A stretch of 64,000 nucleotides of DNA from the NCBI RefSeq assembly GCF_019801015.1, contig NZ_JAHVJZ010000006.1, forward strand, positions 186,001-250,000, given 5' to 3'. The DNA comes from Marinobacter nauticus (GTDB lineage Bacteria > Pseudomonadota > Gammaproteobacteria > Enterobacterales > Shewanellaceae). The translations under genes and the position numbers were made by a program. Positions 35,795 to 47,453 of this stretch are shown here, piece by piece. The stretch's first letter is position 1. Each line of letters opens with the position of its first letter. Under the pieces are notes generated by a model. The model was not told where the DNA came from. It did not search any database and saw nothing but the letters and a program-made list of their open reading frames with translations.

Positions 35795-37018
35795 TTAATC
35801 GGCCTGACGGCGCAGAAACGCCGGAATGTCGAGATAGTTGTCCTTGTTCAGGTTCTCGTTGGGCTGCTTGGCGGCGGCTGCGCCACCCTGCCCGCCTACG
35901 GAACTGCGCATCGGCTCGGTCTGCTCGCTGTGAGTCGGCTCTGCAGCAGGACGGCTGATCGCCGGTGCGGCAGGCTCAGCCACATAGCTTTCGCGGGCCG
36001 GCTGTTCCGGTTGCTTAGGTTTAGCGACCGCATTGGAGACCAACTGAATGTCCGGTTTCTTTTCCGCACCGATGCCGGTGGCAACAACCGTTACACGCAG
36101 CTCATCGCTCATCTCAGGATCAATCACCGCACCCACCACAACCGTGGCATTTTCAGACGCGTAGGCCTTAACGTGGTTACCCACGGTTTCAAACTCTTCG
36201 ATGCTGATGTCCAGGCCGGCGGTGATGTTCACCAGTACGCCACGGGCGCCGGACAGGTCGATGTCTTCCAGCAGCGGGCTGGCAACCGCCGCTTCCGCCG
36301 CTTCTTCCGCGCGGTCTTCGCCACGGGCCACACCGGTGCCCATCATGGCGTTGCCCATCTCGGACATCACCGTCTTCACGTCCGCGAAGTCAACGTTGAT
36401 CAGACCCGGACGGGTGATCAGCTCAGCGATGCCCTGAACCGCGCCCAGCAGTACGTTGTTTGCTGCTTTGAACGCGTCCAGCAGGCTGGTTCGGCCACCC
36501 AGCACCTTCAGCAGCTTGTCGTTCGGCACGGTGATCAGAGAATCCACGTGCTTGGACAGCAGATCGATACCCTGATCGGCAAAGGCAGAGCGCTTCTTGC
36601 CTTCAAAGGAGAACGGCTTGGTCACTACGGCAACAGTGAGGATGCCTTCTTCCTTTGCCACTTCGGCCACAACCGGAGCAGCACCGGTACCGGTACCACC
36701 ACCCATACCGGCAGCAATAAACACCATATCGGAGCCCGCAATGGCGGCCCGGATGGTTTCGCGATCTTCCAGCGCCGCTTCGCGGCCCACTTCCGGGTTG
36801 GCACCGGCACCCAGGCCTTTGGTGACGTTCTTACCCAGCTGGATGGTGGTGTTGGCTGAAGACTTACGCAGCGCCTGGGAATCGGTGTTCGCACAGATGA
36901 ACTCGACCCCTTCAATGGTCTGCTCAACCATGTGCTCAACCGCATTACCGCCGCCGCCACCGACGCCGATTACCTTGATGACCGCGTCATCGTTGTGACT
37001 GTCCACAATCTCAAACAT
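35795..37018 (-). CDS. ftsZ: Cell division GTPase FtsZ
   Basis: Tubulin-like protein that forms the Z ring, 407 residues. The tubulin signature [12 protein letters not shown] lies near 104-115. The N-terminus has [16 protein letters not shown], and T7-loop residues [11 protein letters not shown] follow. After a Pro/Ala-rich linker, the conserved C-terminal peptide [12 protein letters not shown] is present for FtsA, ZipA and ZapD binding. It follows ftsA by 33 bases. The order ftsQ-ftsA-ftsZ is the classic one. Confidence 0.99.
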   Translation of the reverse strand: MFEIVDSHNDDAVIKVIGVGGGGGNAVEHMVEQTIEGVEFICANTDSQALRKSSANTTIQLGKNVTKGLGAGANPEVGREAALEDRETIRAAIAGSDMVFIAAGMGGGTGTGAAPVVAEVAKEEGILTVAVVTKPFSFEGKKRSAFADQGIDLLSKHVDSLITVPNDKLLKVLGGRTSLLDAFKAANNVLLGAVQGIAELITRPGLINVDFADVKTVMSEMGNAMMGTGVARGEDRAEEAAEAAVASPLLEDIDLSGARGVLVNITAGLDISIEEFETVGNHVKAYASENATVVVGAVIDPEMSDELRVTVVATGIGAEKKPDIQLVSNAVAKPKQPEQPARESYVAEPAAPAISRPAAEPTHSEQTEPMRSSVGGQGGAAAAKQPNENLNKDNYLDIPAFLRRQAD

Positions 37019-37051
37019 GCTCTTCTCTCCGTTCAGCCCGCGTCCAAAAAC

Positions 37052-38287
37052 TTAAAATTCACCTTTAAACCAGCTCTGCATCCGCGTCAGCAGCTGGCTC
37101 AGTCCATTCTGTGGTGCTCGCTCCTGGGTCTTTTCCATCAGCTGTTGAGCACCGTGATGCAGGAGTCCCACTGCCGTGGCATAACTGGGCTCCCGGATGT
37201 AATCGTTCAACCCTTTCAAAGGCAGCGGCTGGGCCAGCCGAACCGGCATGCCAAAGCACTCTTCGGCCACCACCTCAGCGCCTTCGATCTGGGCCGTGCC
37301 ACCGGTCAGTACCACCCCGGCTGCCACCTGGTCTTCCAGGCCACTGGCTCTGAGCGCGTCGGCCACCAGTTCAAACAGCTCCTGGTAACGGGGTTCCACC
37401 ACCTCCGCCAGGGTCTGACGGGACATGGTACGCGCCGGGCGTCCTCCAACGGAGGGCACTTCAATACTGTCTTCGCTGCTCACCAGGCCACTACGGGCAC
37501 AGGCAAACTGCACTTTGATCTGTTCCGCATGGCTCAGAGGCGTACGGAAAATTTTGGCGATGTCGCTGGTCACCTGGTTGCCGGCAACGGGGATCACCTG
37601 GCAATGACGCAGGGCACCGCCGCTGTAGATGGAGATGTCGGTGGTACCGGCGCCCATGTCGACCAGACACACACCCAGGTCCTTCTCATCCTCGGTCAGC
37701 ACCGATTCGGCGGACGCGATGCCGGAGAACACCAGGCCATCCACATGGATGCCACAACGTTCCACGCATTTGGTGATGTTGCGAGCCCAGTCGGAGGCAC
37801 AGGTCACCATGTGCACTTCCGCTTCCATCCGCATGCCGGACATACCGACCGGACTGCGGATCCCCTCGAGTTCATCAATGGTGAACTCCTGGGGCAGCAC
37901 GTGAAGAATGCGACGCTCATTGGGGATCTTCACCGACTGTGCGGTGTGGATGACGTGGTCCACATCCTCCTGCATCACCTCAGCGCCATCGATGGAGACC
38001 ATCCCCTTTTCGTTCTGGCAACTGATGTGGTGGCCGGAGATGCTGAGGTAGACCGACGCCACCTCGCATTGCGCCATGTTTTCCGCCTGGGTCAGCGCCA
38101 GTCGGACGCAGCGGACAACGGAGTCGAGGTCGTTCACCCCGCCTTTGTCCATGCCCCGGGACAACTGACTGCCGATGCCAATGACGCTGATTTCGCCATC
38201 GGGCAGCACTTCGCCAATCACGGCGGTGACTTGTGCGGTGCCGATGTCGAGGCCAACGACCAAACCGGTTTCTGTGCTCGTGGTCAT
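37052..38287 (-). CDS. ftsA: Cell division protein FtsA
   Basis: Actin-like ATPase that anchors FtsZ to the membrane and recruits later division proteins, 411 residues. The phosphate loop VVGLDIGTAQVTAVIGE is at the N-terminus. The SHS2 1C insertion follows, and the second phosphate motif VDMGAGTTDISIYSGG is in the middle. The C-terminal amphipathic membrane helix LSQLLTRMQSWFKGEF is complete. The ATG overlaps the ftsQ stop by four bases; an upstream in-frame start is rejected because it lies inside ftsQ. Confidence 0.98.
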   Translation of the reverse strand: MTTSTETGLVVGLDIGTAQVTAVIGEVLPDGEISVIGIGSQLSRGMDKGGVNDLDSVVRCVRLALTQAENMAQCEVASVYLSISGHHISCQNEKGMVSIDGAEVMQEDVDHVIHTAQSVKIPNERRILHVLPQEFTIDELEGIRSPVGMSGMRMEAEVHMVTCASDWARNITKCVERCGIHVDGLVFSGIASAESVLTEDEKDLGVCLVDMGAGTTDISIYSGGALRHCQVIPVAGNQVTSDIAKIFRTPLSHAEQIKVQFACARSGLVSSEDSIEVPSVGGRPARTMSRQTLAEVVEPRYQELFELVADALRASGLEDQVAAGVVLTGGTAQIEGAEVVAEECFGMPVRLAQPLPLKGLNDYIREPSYATAVGLLHHGAQQLMEKTQERAPQNGLSQLLTRMQSWFKGEF

Positions 38288-39030
38288 CCCTTCTGCTTCT
38301 CTTGCTCGTTTTGCTGCCAACGCACGGCCAATCCCGTGTCGTAACGTAAATCCACGCGTTCCGGCACTCGGCCATCCCGCTGTAACTCGGGCCAGACGTC
38401 GATAAAACGCTGCACCCGGGCCAGGGTATCTTTTCGACCCAAATCCAGAGCGATGCCGTTATCCAGCACCAGCTGCCAGGCGTGGCGGCCACTGAGGCTC
38501 AAAGAGTGCCCGGAGTGACCATTTAATGCCAGCAATTCAGAGAGTTGCCGCCACATTTCCCACACCTTCCCTGAGCTGCCTTCCGGCCCGCTCAACTGAG
38601 GCAGCGCCTCCAGTCCCTCTCGGGATGGCGCGGTGAAGGCCTCCGCCCGCTCATTGAGCCAGCGCTCTCCTTCCCAATGCGCCACCGGTTGCTGTTCCAC
38701 CAGGAACACCCTCAACCGATTGGGCCATTCCCGACGAACGGTCACCCGATCCACCCAGGGCAACGCGGCCAGGGCATCGCGGATCTGATTCACGTCCGCC
38801 GTAAACAAACTCCAGCGCTCCAGAGAATGCAGGGCATCCCGCACCTCCTGATCGGCGGTAAACCGCCGCTCGCCAATCAGTGCCACCTCTTCAATGGGCA
38901 ACTGATCCGCGCTGGTGGCAAACCCTTTGAGCCAGAAGGCGCCCTGCACCAGTCCAACAAGAACCAGGAGCAGAAAGCTCAGCCCCAGCCAAAGGCCCCA
39001 CCGAATCTCACGCCACTGCGCCAGTACCAT
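38284..39030 (-). CDS. ftsQ: Cell division protein FtsQ
   Basis: Bitopic divisome protein of 248 residues that bridges early and late division proteins via FtsB-FtsL. A short cytoplasmic segment leads to a single transmembrane helix (about 13-33, LWLGLSFLLLVLVGLVQGAFW). The POTRA domain follows (about 45-115, IEEVALIGERRFTADQEV), then the FtsQ beta domain. The start at 39030 (MVLAQWREIRW) lies ten bases past the ddlB stop. Confidence 0.95.
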   Translation of the reverse strand: MVLAQWREIRWGLWLGLSFLLLVLVGLVQGAFWLKGFATSADQLPIEEVALIGERRFTADQEVRDALHSLERWSLFTADVNQIRDALAALPWVDRVTVRREWPNRLRVFLVEQQPVAHWEGERWLNERAEAFTAPSREGLEALPQLSGPEGSSGKVWEMWRQLSELLALNGHSGHSLSLSGRHAWQLVLDNGIALDLGRKDTLARVQRFIDVWPELQRDGRVPERVDLRYDTGLAVRWQQNEQEKQKG

Positions 39031-39040
39031 GGTGTCGCCG

Positions 39041-39958
39041 TCAGTAACTGGCCGCCAGGATCCGGGCGACCAACGGGTCAAACTCAATACCAACCGCCCG
39101 CGCCGCTTTGGGCACCAGGCTGGTTTCGGTCATGCCCGGTACGGTGTTCACCTCCAGCAGACGCCAGCTGCCGTCGGCATCCCGCATAACATCCACCCGA
39201 CCCCAACCACTGGCGCCAACGGCTTTGAATGCCTTCAACGCCAGCGCCTGCAGCGCCGCTTCGTCCTCATCGCTCAGGCCGGCCGGACAGTGATACTGGG
39301 TGGTCTGGCTTTGGTACTTGGCTTCGTAGTCGTAAAACACGTTGGGCGTTTCCATGCGGATCGCCGGCAATGCACGCTCGCCCAGAATCGACACGGTGTA
39401 TTCCGGACCGTGCACCCAGGCTTCCACCAACACGGTCGTGTCGTAGGTCAGCGCAGTCTCGATCGCCTGCTGCAGACTCGCGGCATCTTCCGCTTTCGCC
39501 ATGCCAATGGAAGAGCCTTCACAGGCGGGTTTGACCATCACCGGCGAACCCAAGCGGGCCATTATATCCTCAGCACTGTTCGGACTAAATGACTCTTTAT
39601 CAACGACTTCAAAATCCGCCGTTGGCAAGCCCAAACCGGCCCACAACCACTTGGTACGAACCTTATCCATCGCCAGGGCACAGCCCAGGACCCGGGAACC
39701 GGTGTACGGGATCTTCATCAGCTCAAGCGCACCCTGTACGGTGCCGTCTTCGCCGCCCCGACCGTGCAACACGATAAAGGCACGGTCGTACGCTTTCAGT
39801 TCATCCAGGGCGCGCTCTGCCGGGTCAAACGCGTGGGCATCAATGCCTCCACGCTGCAGGCCGGCCAGCACCGCTGCACCAGAGCGCAGGGAGACCTCCC
39901 GCTCAGCGCTGGTGCCGCCAAAAAGCACCGCCACCTTGTCCTGTTTCGCCTCAGTCAC
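39041..39958 (-). CDS. ddlB: D-alanine-D-alanine ligase B
   Basis: ATP-grasp enzyme that makes the D-Ala-D-Ala dipeptide for peptidoglycan, 305 residues. [19 protein letters not shown] at 9-27, [10 protein letters not shown] near 60, and [12 protein letters not shown] near 142 are family landmarks. RVDVMRD and [14 protein letters not shown] supply the metal ligands near the C-terminus. It overlaps murC by eight bases. Confidence 0.97.
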   Translation of the reverse strand: MTEAKQDKVAVLFGGTSAEREVSLRSGAAVLAGLQRGGIDAHAFDPAERALDELKAYDRAFIVLHGRGGEDGTVQGALELMKIPYTGSRVLGCALAMDKVRTKWLWAGLGLPTADFEVVDKESFSPNSAEDIMARLGSPVMVKPACEGSSIGMAKAEDAASLQQAIETALTYDTTVLVEAWVHGPEYTVSILGERALPAIRMETPNVFYDYEAKYQSQTTQYHCPAGLSDEDEAALQALALKAFKAVGASGWGRVDVMRDADGSWRLLEVNTVPGMTETSLVPKAARAVGIEFDPLVARILAASY

Positions 39959-41411
39959 CGCTGCGCTCCTGTTTCATTTTGTTCACTGACAGGCCCATCT
40001 GGGCCAGATCTTTGGCCAGGGCACCGATGTTACCGGCCCCTTGTGTCAGAACCACGTCGCCGTCCTTCAGCTGCTCAGCCAGCAGCGCTGGCAGGCCTTC
40101 CGGGCCGGGTACGTAAACCGGGTCAATACCGCGCTGTCGAATAGAACGACACAGTGCACGGCTGTCCGCACCGGGGATCAAATCCTCACCGGCGCTGTAC
40201 ACTTCCATCAGCAGCAGACAATCCACCTCCGCCAGCACCGCGCAGAAGTCATCGTACAGATCCCGGGTACGGCTGAAACGGTGCGGCTGGAACACCATCA
40301 CCAGACGGCGATCCGGCCAGCTGGCGCGGGCCGCTTTGATGGTCACCGCCACTTCACTGGGGTGGTGGCCATAGTCGTCAACCAACAGCACTTTGCCCGC
40401 ACCGGTATCAAATTCACCGTATTGCTGGAAGCGACGGCCAATGCCCTGGAACTGGTCCAGAGCGGCTTCAATCGCCTCATCACTGACGCCTTCCTCCATC
40501 GCCACAGCGATAGCGGCCAGCGCATTTTGCACATTGTGGCGACCAGGCAGGTTCAGAGTCAGCGCCAGTGGCGCCCGGTCCGGCCGGTGCAGGGTAAATT
40601 GAGTGCGGGTGCCTACCTGGACAAAGTCCTCGGCGCGAACGTCCGCTTCCGGGTGGAAGCCATAGGTGACGATGCGACGGCCGACACGCGGCAGGATCGC
40701 CTGTACGCCGGGATCATCCAGACACAGCACTGCCACGCCGTAAAACGGCAGGTTATGCAGAAAGTCCACGAAGGTGTCGTACAACTTGTTGATGTCGCCA
40801 CCGTAGGTGTCCATATGATCCGGTTCGATGTTGGTCACCACCGAGATCATCGGTTGCAGGTGCAGGAAGCTGGCATCGGACTCGTCCGCTTCCGCCACCA
40901 GGTACCGGCCCAGACCCAGCTGGGCGTTGGTGCCGGCACTGTTGAGCTTGCCGCCGATAACAAAGGTCGGGTCCAGCCCGCCCTGGCCAAACAAGCTGGC
41001 AGTCAGACTGGTGGTGGTGGTTTTCCCATGGGTGCCTGCAATCGCAATGCCGTGACGGAAACGCATCAGCTCTGCCAGCATTTCAGCACGGCGCACCACC
41101 GGAATGCGCAATTCCCGGGCGGCTTTGATCTCCGGGTTCTCTTCGCGGATGGCAGTAGACACCACCACCACATCAACATTCTCCACCCATTCGGCTTTGT
41201 GGCCGATGTGGACGGTTGCTCCCGCCTGAACGAGACGTTCAGTAACCGGGTTCTGAGCGATATCGGAACCGCTCACCTGATAGCCTTCATTGGCCAGGAC
41301 TTCAGCGATTCCGCCCATACCGGAACCGCCAATGCCAACAAAATGAATCCGTTTTACGCGCCCCATCCCCGGACGGGGGCTGTTGGCGCCAGAGACCTGT
41401 ACTTTGCTCAT
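39951..41411 (-). CDS. murC: UDP-N-acetylmuramate-L-alanine ligase
   Basis: Adds the first residue of the peptidoglycan stem peptide, 486 residues. [16 protein letters not shown] is the N-terminal Rossmann motif (about 24-39), [10 protein letters not shown] is the ATP P-loop near 125, and [10 protein letters not shown] and FQPHRFSRT are typical Mur ligase segments. GGAGAG precedes the ATG. One base separates it from the murG stop. Confidence 0.98.
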   Translation of the reverse strand: MSKVQVSGANSPRPGMGRVKRIHFVGIGGSGMGGIAEVLANEGYQVSGSDIAQNPVTERLVQAGATVHIGHKAEWVENVDVVVVSTAIREENPEIKAARELRIPVVRRAEMLAELMRFRHGIAIAGTHGKTTTTSLTASLFGQGGLDPTFVIGGKLNSAGTNAQLGLGRYLVAEADESDASFLHLQPMISVVTNIEPDHMDTYGGDINKLYDTFVDFLHNLPFYGVAVLCLDDPGVQAILPRVGRRIVTYGFHPEADVRAEDFVQVGTRTQFTLHRPDRAPLALTLNLPGRHNVQNALAAIAVAMEEGVSDEAIEAALDQFQGIGRRFQQYGEFDTGAGKVLLVDDYGHHPSEVAVTIKAARASWPDRRLVMVFQPHRFSRTRDLYDDFCAVLAEVDCLLLMEVYSAGEDLIPGADSRALCRSIRQRGIDPVYVPGPEGLPALLAEQLKDGDVVLTQGAGNIGALAKDLAQMGLSVNKMKQERSGD

Positions 41412-41412
41412 C

Positions 41413-42498
41413 TCAATCTCTCCGTGCCAAATCGGTGCAGATCCCGGCCACTTTGTCAGTGGCATCCAGGATCGCGCTGTGTCGTGCCGCCTTCGCCATG
41501 GCCACCAGCGTTTCAGGCTGGCGCGCCAGGGTCAGAATCTCATCCGCCAGGAGGTCCGGCGTCAGGCTGGCCTGGGGCAACAGGCGGGCAGCGCCCGCCG
41601 CCACCAGGGCTTCGGCGTTCTTGGTTTGGTGATCGTCCACCGCATGGGGGAACGGCACCAGCAGGGCGGGCCGGCCCGTGGCCGCCAGCTCCGCAACGGT
41701 CAGCGCCCCGGCCCGACAGATCACCAGATCCGCCCAGGCATACGCCGCCGCCATATCATCGATAAATTCCGTAACCTGAGCGCCCACACCCGGCGCTTGC
41801 TCGGCCCAATGCTGGCTGACTTCCGTTTCGTTGCCGCGCCCCACCTGGTGCCAGACCGTCACCGCAACGTCGTTGGCCAAGCGCCCAACCGCCGCCGGCA
41901 CCTGATCATTCAGTACTTTGGCCCCCAGGCTTCCGCCCACCACCAGCACCTTAAGTTGCTCATCGGGCACCACGGGCTGACTGGCACCAATGGCCACCAA
42001 TTCATCCCGCACTGGGTTGCCGACCCGCTGCTCACCGGGCAGCACATTATCAAACGCCACCAATACCTTGCGGGCAAAGCGGGCCAGGATGGAGTTGGTA
42101 GCACCGGCAACCGCGTTCTGCTCATGCAGCACCAACGGCGTGCGGCGCAACCAGGCGGCAATACCGCCCGGACCGGAGGCGTAACCGCCCATCCCCAGTA
42201 CCACATCCGGCTTGAACTCTTCCTGAATCTGGCGCGCCTGAGCGATCGCCTTCAGAACCTGGAAAGGGGCCTTGAGCTTACGGATAAGACCGTTACCCCG
42301 AACCCCTTTGATGTCGATAAAGCGGATGGCAAAGCCGTGCTGAGGCACCAGACGGGCCTCCATGCGCTCGGCGGTCCCGAGCCAAAGCACTTCCCAACCT
42401 TGTTCACGCAGGCGACGGGCTACCGCCAGTGCCGGAAAGACGTGTCCTCCGGTGCCACCAGCCATCACCATCAAGCGCGGCGCTTTAGCCTCACTCAT
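41413..42498 (-). CDS. murG: UDP-GlcNAc:lipid I N-acetylglucosaminyltransferase
   Basis: Peripheral membrane GT-B glycosyltransferase that converts lipid I to lipid II, 361 residues. [14 protein letters not shown] (about 14-27) is the first glycine loop, [12 protein letters not shown] the second, and [13 protein letters not shown] the third. The C-terminal [24 protein letters not shown] binds UDP-GlcNAc. It overlaps ftsW by eight bases. Confidence 0.98.
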   Translation of the reverse strand: MSEAKAPRLMVMAGGTGGHVFPALAVARRLREQGWEVLWLGTAERMEARLVPQHGFAIRFIDIKGVRGNGLIRKLKAPFQVLKAIAQARQIQEEFKPDVVLGMGGYASGPGGIAAWLRRTPLVLHEQNAVAGATNSILARFARKVLVAFDNVLPGEQRVGNPVRDELVAIGASQPVVPDEQLKVLVVGGSLGAKVLNDQVPAAVGRLANDVAVTVWHQVGRGNETEVSQHWAEQAPGVGAQVTEFIDDMAAAYAWADLVICRAGALTVAELAATGRPALLVPFPHAVDDHQTKNAEALVAAGAARLLPQASLTPDLLADEILTLARQPETLVAMAKAARHSAILDATDKVAGICTDLARRD

Positions 42499-43711
42499 CG
42501 CTTGCCTCCGTAACTTTGGCGGGCTGGGTTTGCGCCACCCGCCGCTCGTGATCGATCCGCAATAACATGGCCGAAGCCGCGGTCATCACCCATAAACTAC
42601 TTCCACCATATGAAACCAGCGGCAAAGTCAGGCCCTTGGTGGGCAGCACACCCACACTGGCCCCAACGTTCACCGCCGTTTGGAAACTGAACCAAATGCC
42701 GATGCCGTACGCCAGATAGCCGGAAAACGCCTGCTCCTGCTTCAGGGCCAGATGGCCTATCCACAATGCCCGGAAAGCGAGCACCAGCAGCAACCCCAGT
42801 ACGGTGACGACACCAATAAAGCCAAGCTCTTCGCCCAGCACAGCAAAAATAAAATCGGTATGGGCCTCAGGCAGGTACTCCAGCTTCTGGATGCTGTTAC
42901 CAAGGCCCTGCCCCAGCCAGTCCCCACGGCCATACGCCATCAGTGACTGGGTCAGCTGATAGCCACTGCCAAACGGATCTTCCCAGGGGTCCATAAAGTT
43001 CATGACCCGGGCCATCCGGTAGGGCTCCACCACGATCAGCAGAACCACCAGCCCCACCCCAACCAGCATCAGGGTAATGAACTTACCCAGGCTGGCACCG
43101 GCCAGAAACAGCATCCCCATCACGGTGACAAACATCACCACAACGGTGCCCAGATCCGGCTGCAGCAGAATCAACCCGGCGTACACCGCCAGCACCGCCA
43201 CCGGCTTAACGAATCCCTTGATCTCCTCACGCAGCTCTTGATGGCGTCGCACCAGGTAACCGGCCAGAAAAACAAACAACGCCAGCTTGGCGACCTCAGC
43301 CACCTGCAGGTTAAACGGCCCCAACGGCAACCAGCGGGTCGCACCGTTTACGGTTCGTCCACCCACCAGTACGACAATCAGCAGCCCTAATGCCAGCAAC
43401 ATCAGCGCCCAGCTGTATTGCTCCCAGCGGGACATCGAAACCTGAAGGACCACGATTCCGATCACCATGGCAGAGCCAAGGAACAACAACTGACGCTTCA
43501 CGAAGTAGTAAGCGTCGCCGGTCAGCTTGGCGCCTTCGGCCATGGAGGCGGAGGTCACCATCAGCAACCCGATGGCCGCCAGGGTAAGGATCAGGATCAG
43601 CAGCATCCGGTCATACAGCTGCATGCCCGGCGCCTGACGGGCGAACAATCCATCCCGCAGCGCCGACCAGCGGTCGCTGAACAGGTTCAGTTGAGCGGCC
43701 GGGGCCCTCAT
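42491..43711 (-). CDS. ftsW: Peptidoglycan glycosyltransferase FtsW
   Basis: SEDS-family polymerase of septal peptidoglycan, working with FtsI; 406 residues with about ten transmembrane helices. The periplasmic loop with [20 protein letters not shown] and [16 protein letters not shown] is diagnostic and contains the conserved catalytic aspartate region. [16 protein letters not shown] is at the C-terminal end. It overlaps murD by four bases. Confidence 0.98.
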   Translation of the reverse strand: MRAPAAQLNLFSDRWSALRDGLFARQAPGMQLYDRMLLILILTLAAIGLLMVTSASMAEGAKLTGDAYYFVKRQLLFLGSAMVIGIVVLQVSMSRWEQYSWALMLLALGLLIVVLVGGRTVNGATRWLPLGPFNLQVAEVAKLALFVFLAGYLVRRHQELREEIKGFVKPVAVLAVYAGLILLQPDLGTVVVMFVTVMGMLFLAGASLGKFITLMLVGVGLVVLLIVVEPYRMARVMNFMDPWEDPFGSGYQLTQSLMAYGRGDWLGQGLGNSIQKLEYLPEAHTDFIFAVLGEELGFIGVVTVLGLLLVLAFRALWIGHLALKQEQAFSGYLAYGIGIWFSFQTAVNVGASVGVLPTKGLTLPLVSYGGSSLWVMTAASAMLLRIDHERRVAQTQPAKVTEASDE

Positions 43712-45006
43712 GCCTGCTTCCTCGCCGCTTCAGCGAAGCGCTGACCGCGCAGCTCGAAACTGGCAAACATGTCCAGGCTGGAACAGGCGGGAGAGAGCAG
43801 GACGATTTCGCCGAAACGGGCGCGGGACGCCGCCTCAGTCACGGCTTCCTCGATGCTGTTTACGGCAAGGCTGTCAGCACGCATCGCGGCAATGGCCGGG
43901 CCATCCTGTCCGAGCGTAATCAACCCGGCCAGACGAGAGACAAACGGCGCCAGAGGAGAGAGGTCCTGCCCTTTGGCGTCACCGCCAGCGATCAGCCAGA
44001 CCCGCTCAACTTCGAGCCCTTCCAGCGCTGCCAGGGTGGCGCCCAGGTTGGTGGCTTTGGAGTCATTGACGTAACGAACGCCCCCCCATTGGCCCACCAG
44101 TTCACAACGGTGCGGTAGGCCGCGATAGCTGTTCAGAGCGTCCAGCATCCGGGCCATATCCAGTCCGGCGGCCTGCCCAAGCGCCAGCGCCGCAAGCACG
44201 TTTTGCTCGTTGTGGGCCCCCACCAGACTCAGGTTGTGGCGGGAAACCAGAGCGGCATCACCGCACGCCAACTGGTCGCCAATAAGGCCAAACTGCCCGG
44301 CTGCCGGTTGGTCCGGGCCGAAGCTCACCACCCGGGCCCCCTGAGGCGCCCGGGTATTGTCATCGGCTCGATTCACCACGCAGGTTTCACACTGCGGATA
44401 AAGTGCCAGCTTGGCGTCGCGATAGGCGTCATAGCTGTCGTAGCGATCCAAGTGGTCCGGGCTGACGTTCAGCACAGCACCGGCTACGGCATTCAGAGAG
44501 CGGGTGGTTTCCAGCTGAAAACTGGACAGCTCCAGCACATAAAGCGCATGTCCCTGGTTTAGCAGGTCCAGCGCCGGGGTACCGATATTGCCCCCAACGC
44601 CCACGCTCAGGCCGCATTGCCGGGCCAGATGGCCCATCAGGGTGGTCACCGTGGACTTGCCGTTGGAGCCGGTAATGGCGATCACCGGCGCATCAGCGGC
44701 CCGGGCAAACAGTTCGATGTCGCCCACCACCTCCACACCAGCGGCAATCGCTTGAGCCAGTGCCGGAGTGCGCAAGTCCAGTCCGGGGCTGACCACCAGC
44801 CGTTGAGACTGCGAAAGCACCGCGCCGTCAAACGGGCCGGTGCGCAGCGTAACGTCATATTCAGCAAGGAGTGTGTCCGCGCCCGGAGGCTGAGCCCGGC
44901 TGTCCCACACCCCGATGGTCTCCCCCTGATCGGCCAGGTGGCGAACCACACTGAGGCCGGTAACACCAAGGCCGAGGATCCAGGTATGGGGGGCCGGCTT
45001 CATCAT
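43708..45006 (-). CDS. murD: UDP-N-acetylmuramoyl-L-alanine-D-glutamate ligase
   Basis: Adds D-glutamate to the stem peptide, 432 residues. [16 protein letters not shown] at the N-terminus, the P-loop [13 protein letters not shown] near 112, and [12 protein letters not shown] and YVNDSKATN are all family motifs. Two adjacent ATG codons (45006 and 45003) could start it. The first overlaps the mraY stop by one base and is chosen; an earlier in-frame ATG lies inside mraY and is rejected. Confidence 0.97.
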   Translation of the reverse strand: MMKPAPHTWILGLGVTGLSVVRHLADQGETIGVWDSRAQPPGADTLLAEYDVTLRTGPFDGAVLSQSQRLVVSPGLDLRTPALAQAIAAGVEVVGDIELFARAADAPVIAITGSNGKSTVTTLMGHLARQCGLSVGVGGNIGTPALDLLNQGHALYVLELSSFQLETTRSLNAVAGAVLNVSPDHLDRYDSYDAYRDAKLALYPQCETCVVNRADDNTRAPQGARVVSFGPDQPAAGQFGLIGDQLACGDAALVSRHNLSLVGAHNEQNVLAALALGQAAGLDMARMLDALNSYRGLPHRCELVGQWGGVRYVNDSKATNLGATLAALEGLEVERVWLIAGGDAKGQDLSPLAPFVSRLAGLITLGQDGPAIAAMRADSLAVNSIEEAVTEAASRARFGEIVLLSPACSSLDMFASFELRGQRFAEAARKQA

Positions 45007-46085
45007 CAGCGCACCTTCAGGGTCGCCAGACCCAGCAGCACCAGACACAGAGAGATGATCCAGAAACGCACGATCACGCGCGGCTCCGGCCAGCCCTTCA
45101 GCTCATAGTGATGATGAATGGGCGCCATGCGGAAGATCCGCTTGCGACGCAGCTTAAAGGAGCCCACCTGCAGGATGACAGACAGGGTCTCCACCACAAA
45201 CAGGCCACCCATCACCACCAGCAGGATCTCCTGACGCGTCAGAACCGCCAGTGCGCCCAACGCGGCGCCCAAAGCCAGCGAACCGACATCGCCCATAAAG
45301 ACCTGAGCCGGATAGGTGTTAAACCAGAGGAAGCCCAGACCGGCACCCACCATGGCCGTACACACCACCACCAGTTCACCGGCGCCGGGCAGGTAAGGGA
45401 TATGCAGGTACTGGGCAAAATTCACGTTGCCGCTGAGGTAAGCCACCAACGCAAACGCGGCAGCGACCATAACTGTCGGGACAATCGCCAGGCCATCCAG
45501 ACCATCAGTCAGGTTCACTGCATTGGAACTGCCCACAATAGTGAAGTAGGCCAGGGCGATGTAGAGCAGGCCCAGTTGAGGCATCACGTCTTTCAGGAAC
45601 GGTACCACCAGCACCTGCTGTTCCGGGCTGGTGTACATGTACAGGCCAATGGCCACGGTCAGCGCCGCGGCAGACTGCCAGAAGTACTTCCAGCGGGCGA
45701 TCAGCCCCTTGGGATCCTTTCGGATCACTTTGCGGTAATCGTCGATAAAGCCGATCAAACCAAATGCGCCGATCACAAACAGCATGGTCAGCACATAGTG
45801 ATTGCCCAGATCGCCCCACAGCAGAGTGGAAACAAAGATGCCTGCCAGGATCATCAGGCCCCCCATGGTCGGGGTGCCTCGCTTGCTGAAGTGGGATTCC
45901 GGACCGTCATCCCGCACCACCTGACCGATCTGCAGGCGTTGCAGATAGGCGATCATGCGGGGGCCCGCCCAAAGGCAGAACGCCAACGCCGTCAACAGAC
46001 CAACGATGGCTCGGAACGTCAGATAGGAAAAGACATTAAAAGCGGTGTAGTACTGAGTCAGGTACTCCGCCAGGTAAACCAGCAT
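45006..46085 (-). CDS. mraY: Phospho-N-acetylmuramoyl-pentapeptide transferase
   Basis: Integral membrane enzyme that transfers phospho-MurNAc-pentapeptide to undecaprenyl phosphate, forming lipid I; 359 residues and ten predicted helices. Catalytic and Mg-binding segments are [22 protein letters not shown] and [11 protein letters not shown]. The C-terminal HHHYELKGW is the family signature. It begins on the base next to the murF stop. Confidence 0.99.
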   Translation of the reverse strand: MLVYLAEYLTQYYTAFNVFSYLTFRAIVGLLTALAFCLWAGPRMIAYLQRLQIGQVVRDDGPESHFSKRGTPTMGGLMILAGIFVSTLLWGDLGNHYVLTMLFVIGAFGLIGFIDDYRKVIRKDPKGLIARWKYFWQSAAALTVAIGLYMYTSPEQQVLVVPFLKDVMPQLGLLYIALAYFTIVGSSNAVNLTDGLDGLAIVPTVMVAAAFALVAYLSGNVNFAQYLHIPYLPGAGELVVVCTAMVGAGLGFLWFNTYPAQVFMGDVGSLALGAALGALAVLTRQEILLVVMGGLFVVETLSVILQVGSFKLRRKRIFRMAPIHHHYELKGWPEPRVIVRFWIISLCLVLLGLATLKVR

Positions 46086-47453
46086 TTATTCGTTTTCCCC
46101 AAATTTGTCGCTCAGGGCCCGGGCGAGATTCTCCATGCGGGCGCTGCGCGAACCTTTAATCAACACTGTTACCGGCCCCTCAAGGGCCAACAGTTCGGCT
46201 TGCAGGACGGGGAGCAGTTCCGATTGGTCCCCAAAGTGGCGTGCCGCGTCATGCTCTTGCGCGGCAAAGCGGCTTAATGTACCCACTGTCAGCAAGCGGT
46301 CAATCCCTTTTTCCTTTGCATAACGTCCAACACTGCGGTGCTCCTGCTCCGCAGCCTCGCCCAATTCGCCCATATCGCCAAACACCAACAACGAACGGCC
46401 ATCCCGCTCCGCCATCAGGTCGATGGCGGCCATGGTGGACGCCGCATTGGCGTTGTAGCTGTCGTCAATCAGAGTGAGCGCAGCACTCAGCGTCATAAAC
46501 TGCGTGCGTCCCGCCACCGCAGGCGCCTGTGCCAGACCGGAAGCGATCTGCTCCAGGCTGACGTCTGCCGCGGTAGCCAGTGCCGCGGCCGCCAGCGCAT
46601 TATCAACCTGATGCCGACCCGGCAGAGGCAGGCGCACCAGCACCTCAGCCTCGCCTCGATGCAGCAGGAAGTGGTAACAGCCATTGGCGTCACGGGACAG
46701 GGCCGAGGCCCAAACATCGGCACTGTCCTGACTGGAGTAGGTCAAACGGTTCTGGTCACCCAGTTGTTCCAGCAGCCAGGGCGCCCACTCCTCATCCAGA
46801 TTAACGATGGCTACGCCTTCGTCGCCGAGATGCTCATAGATCTCAGACTTGGCGCGGGCAACGCCTTCAATGCCACCAAAGCCTTCCAGGTGTGCACCGC
46901 GAATGTTGTTGACCAAAGCCGCCTGGGGTTGCACCAGACTGGAGGTGTAACGGATCTCCCCGGCATGGTTGGCACCCAGTTCGAGGATGGCGTACTGATG
47001 CTCAGGCTGCAGTTCCAGCAGGGTCAGCGGAACCCCGATGGTGTTGTTGAGATTGCCCCGGGTCGCCAGTGTCGGACCCAGCTGAGCAAAGATGGCCGCG
47101 GTCATCTCCTTCACGGAGGTTTTCCCGACCGAGCCGGTGATCGCCAGGCATACGGGGTTGAGGCTCTGGCGCAACCAGGCGCCCAGTTGCCCCAGTGCCA
47201 GAAGCGTATCGTCTACCCGAATTTGCGGAAGCGGGCTCTCGACCGGCCGGCTGACCAGCAGCGCTGCAGCGCCCGCCGCTTCCGCCTGGGCGACAAATTC
47301 ATGGCCATCAAAGCGTTCACCCACCAGTGCCAGAAACAGGTCGCCCTGAGTCAGGGCACGGCTGTCAGTGTTCACCCGGGAGACGGTAACGTCCTCACCC
47401 GTCCATTGGCCGCCGACCGCTTCCGCTAACGTGCTCAGGGATACCGGGATCAT
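46086..47453 (-). CDS. murF: UDP-MurNAc-tripeptide-D-alanyl-D-alanine ligase
   Basis: Adds D-Ala-D-Ala to complete the pentapeptide, 455 residues. The DSRALTQGDLFLALVGERFDGH region binds the UDP part, ITGSVGKTSVKEM (about 109-121) is the P-loop, and LIDDSYNANAASTMAAI and FGDMGELG are typical. KGSRSARME closes the C-terminal domain. It overlaps murE by four bases. Confidence 0.98.
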   Translation of the reverse strand: MIPVSLSTLAEAVGGQWTGEDVTVSRVNTDSRALTQGDLFLALVGERFDGHEFVAQAEAAGAAALLVSRPVESPLPQIRVDDTLLALGQLGAWLRQSLNPVCLAITGSVGKTSVKEMTAAIFAQLGPTLATRGNLNNTIGVPLTLLELQPEHQYAILELGANHAGEIRYTSSLVQPQAALVNNIRGAHLEGFGGIEGVARAKSEIYEHLGDEGVAIVNLDEEWAPWLLEQLGDQNRLTYSSQDSADVWASALSRDANGCYHFLLHRGEAEVLVRLPLPGRHQVDNALAAAALATAADVSLEQIASGLAQAPAVAGRTQFMTLSAALTLIDDSYNANAASTMAAIDLMAERDGRSLLVFGDMGELGEAAEQEHRSVGRYAKEKGIDRLLTVGTLSRFAAQEHDAARHFGDQSELLPVLQAELLALEGPVTVLIKGSRSARMENLARALSDKFGENE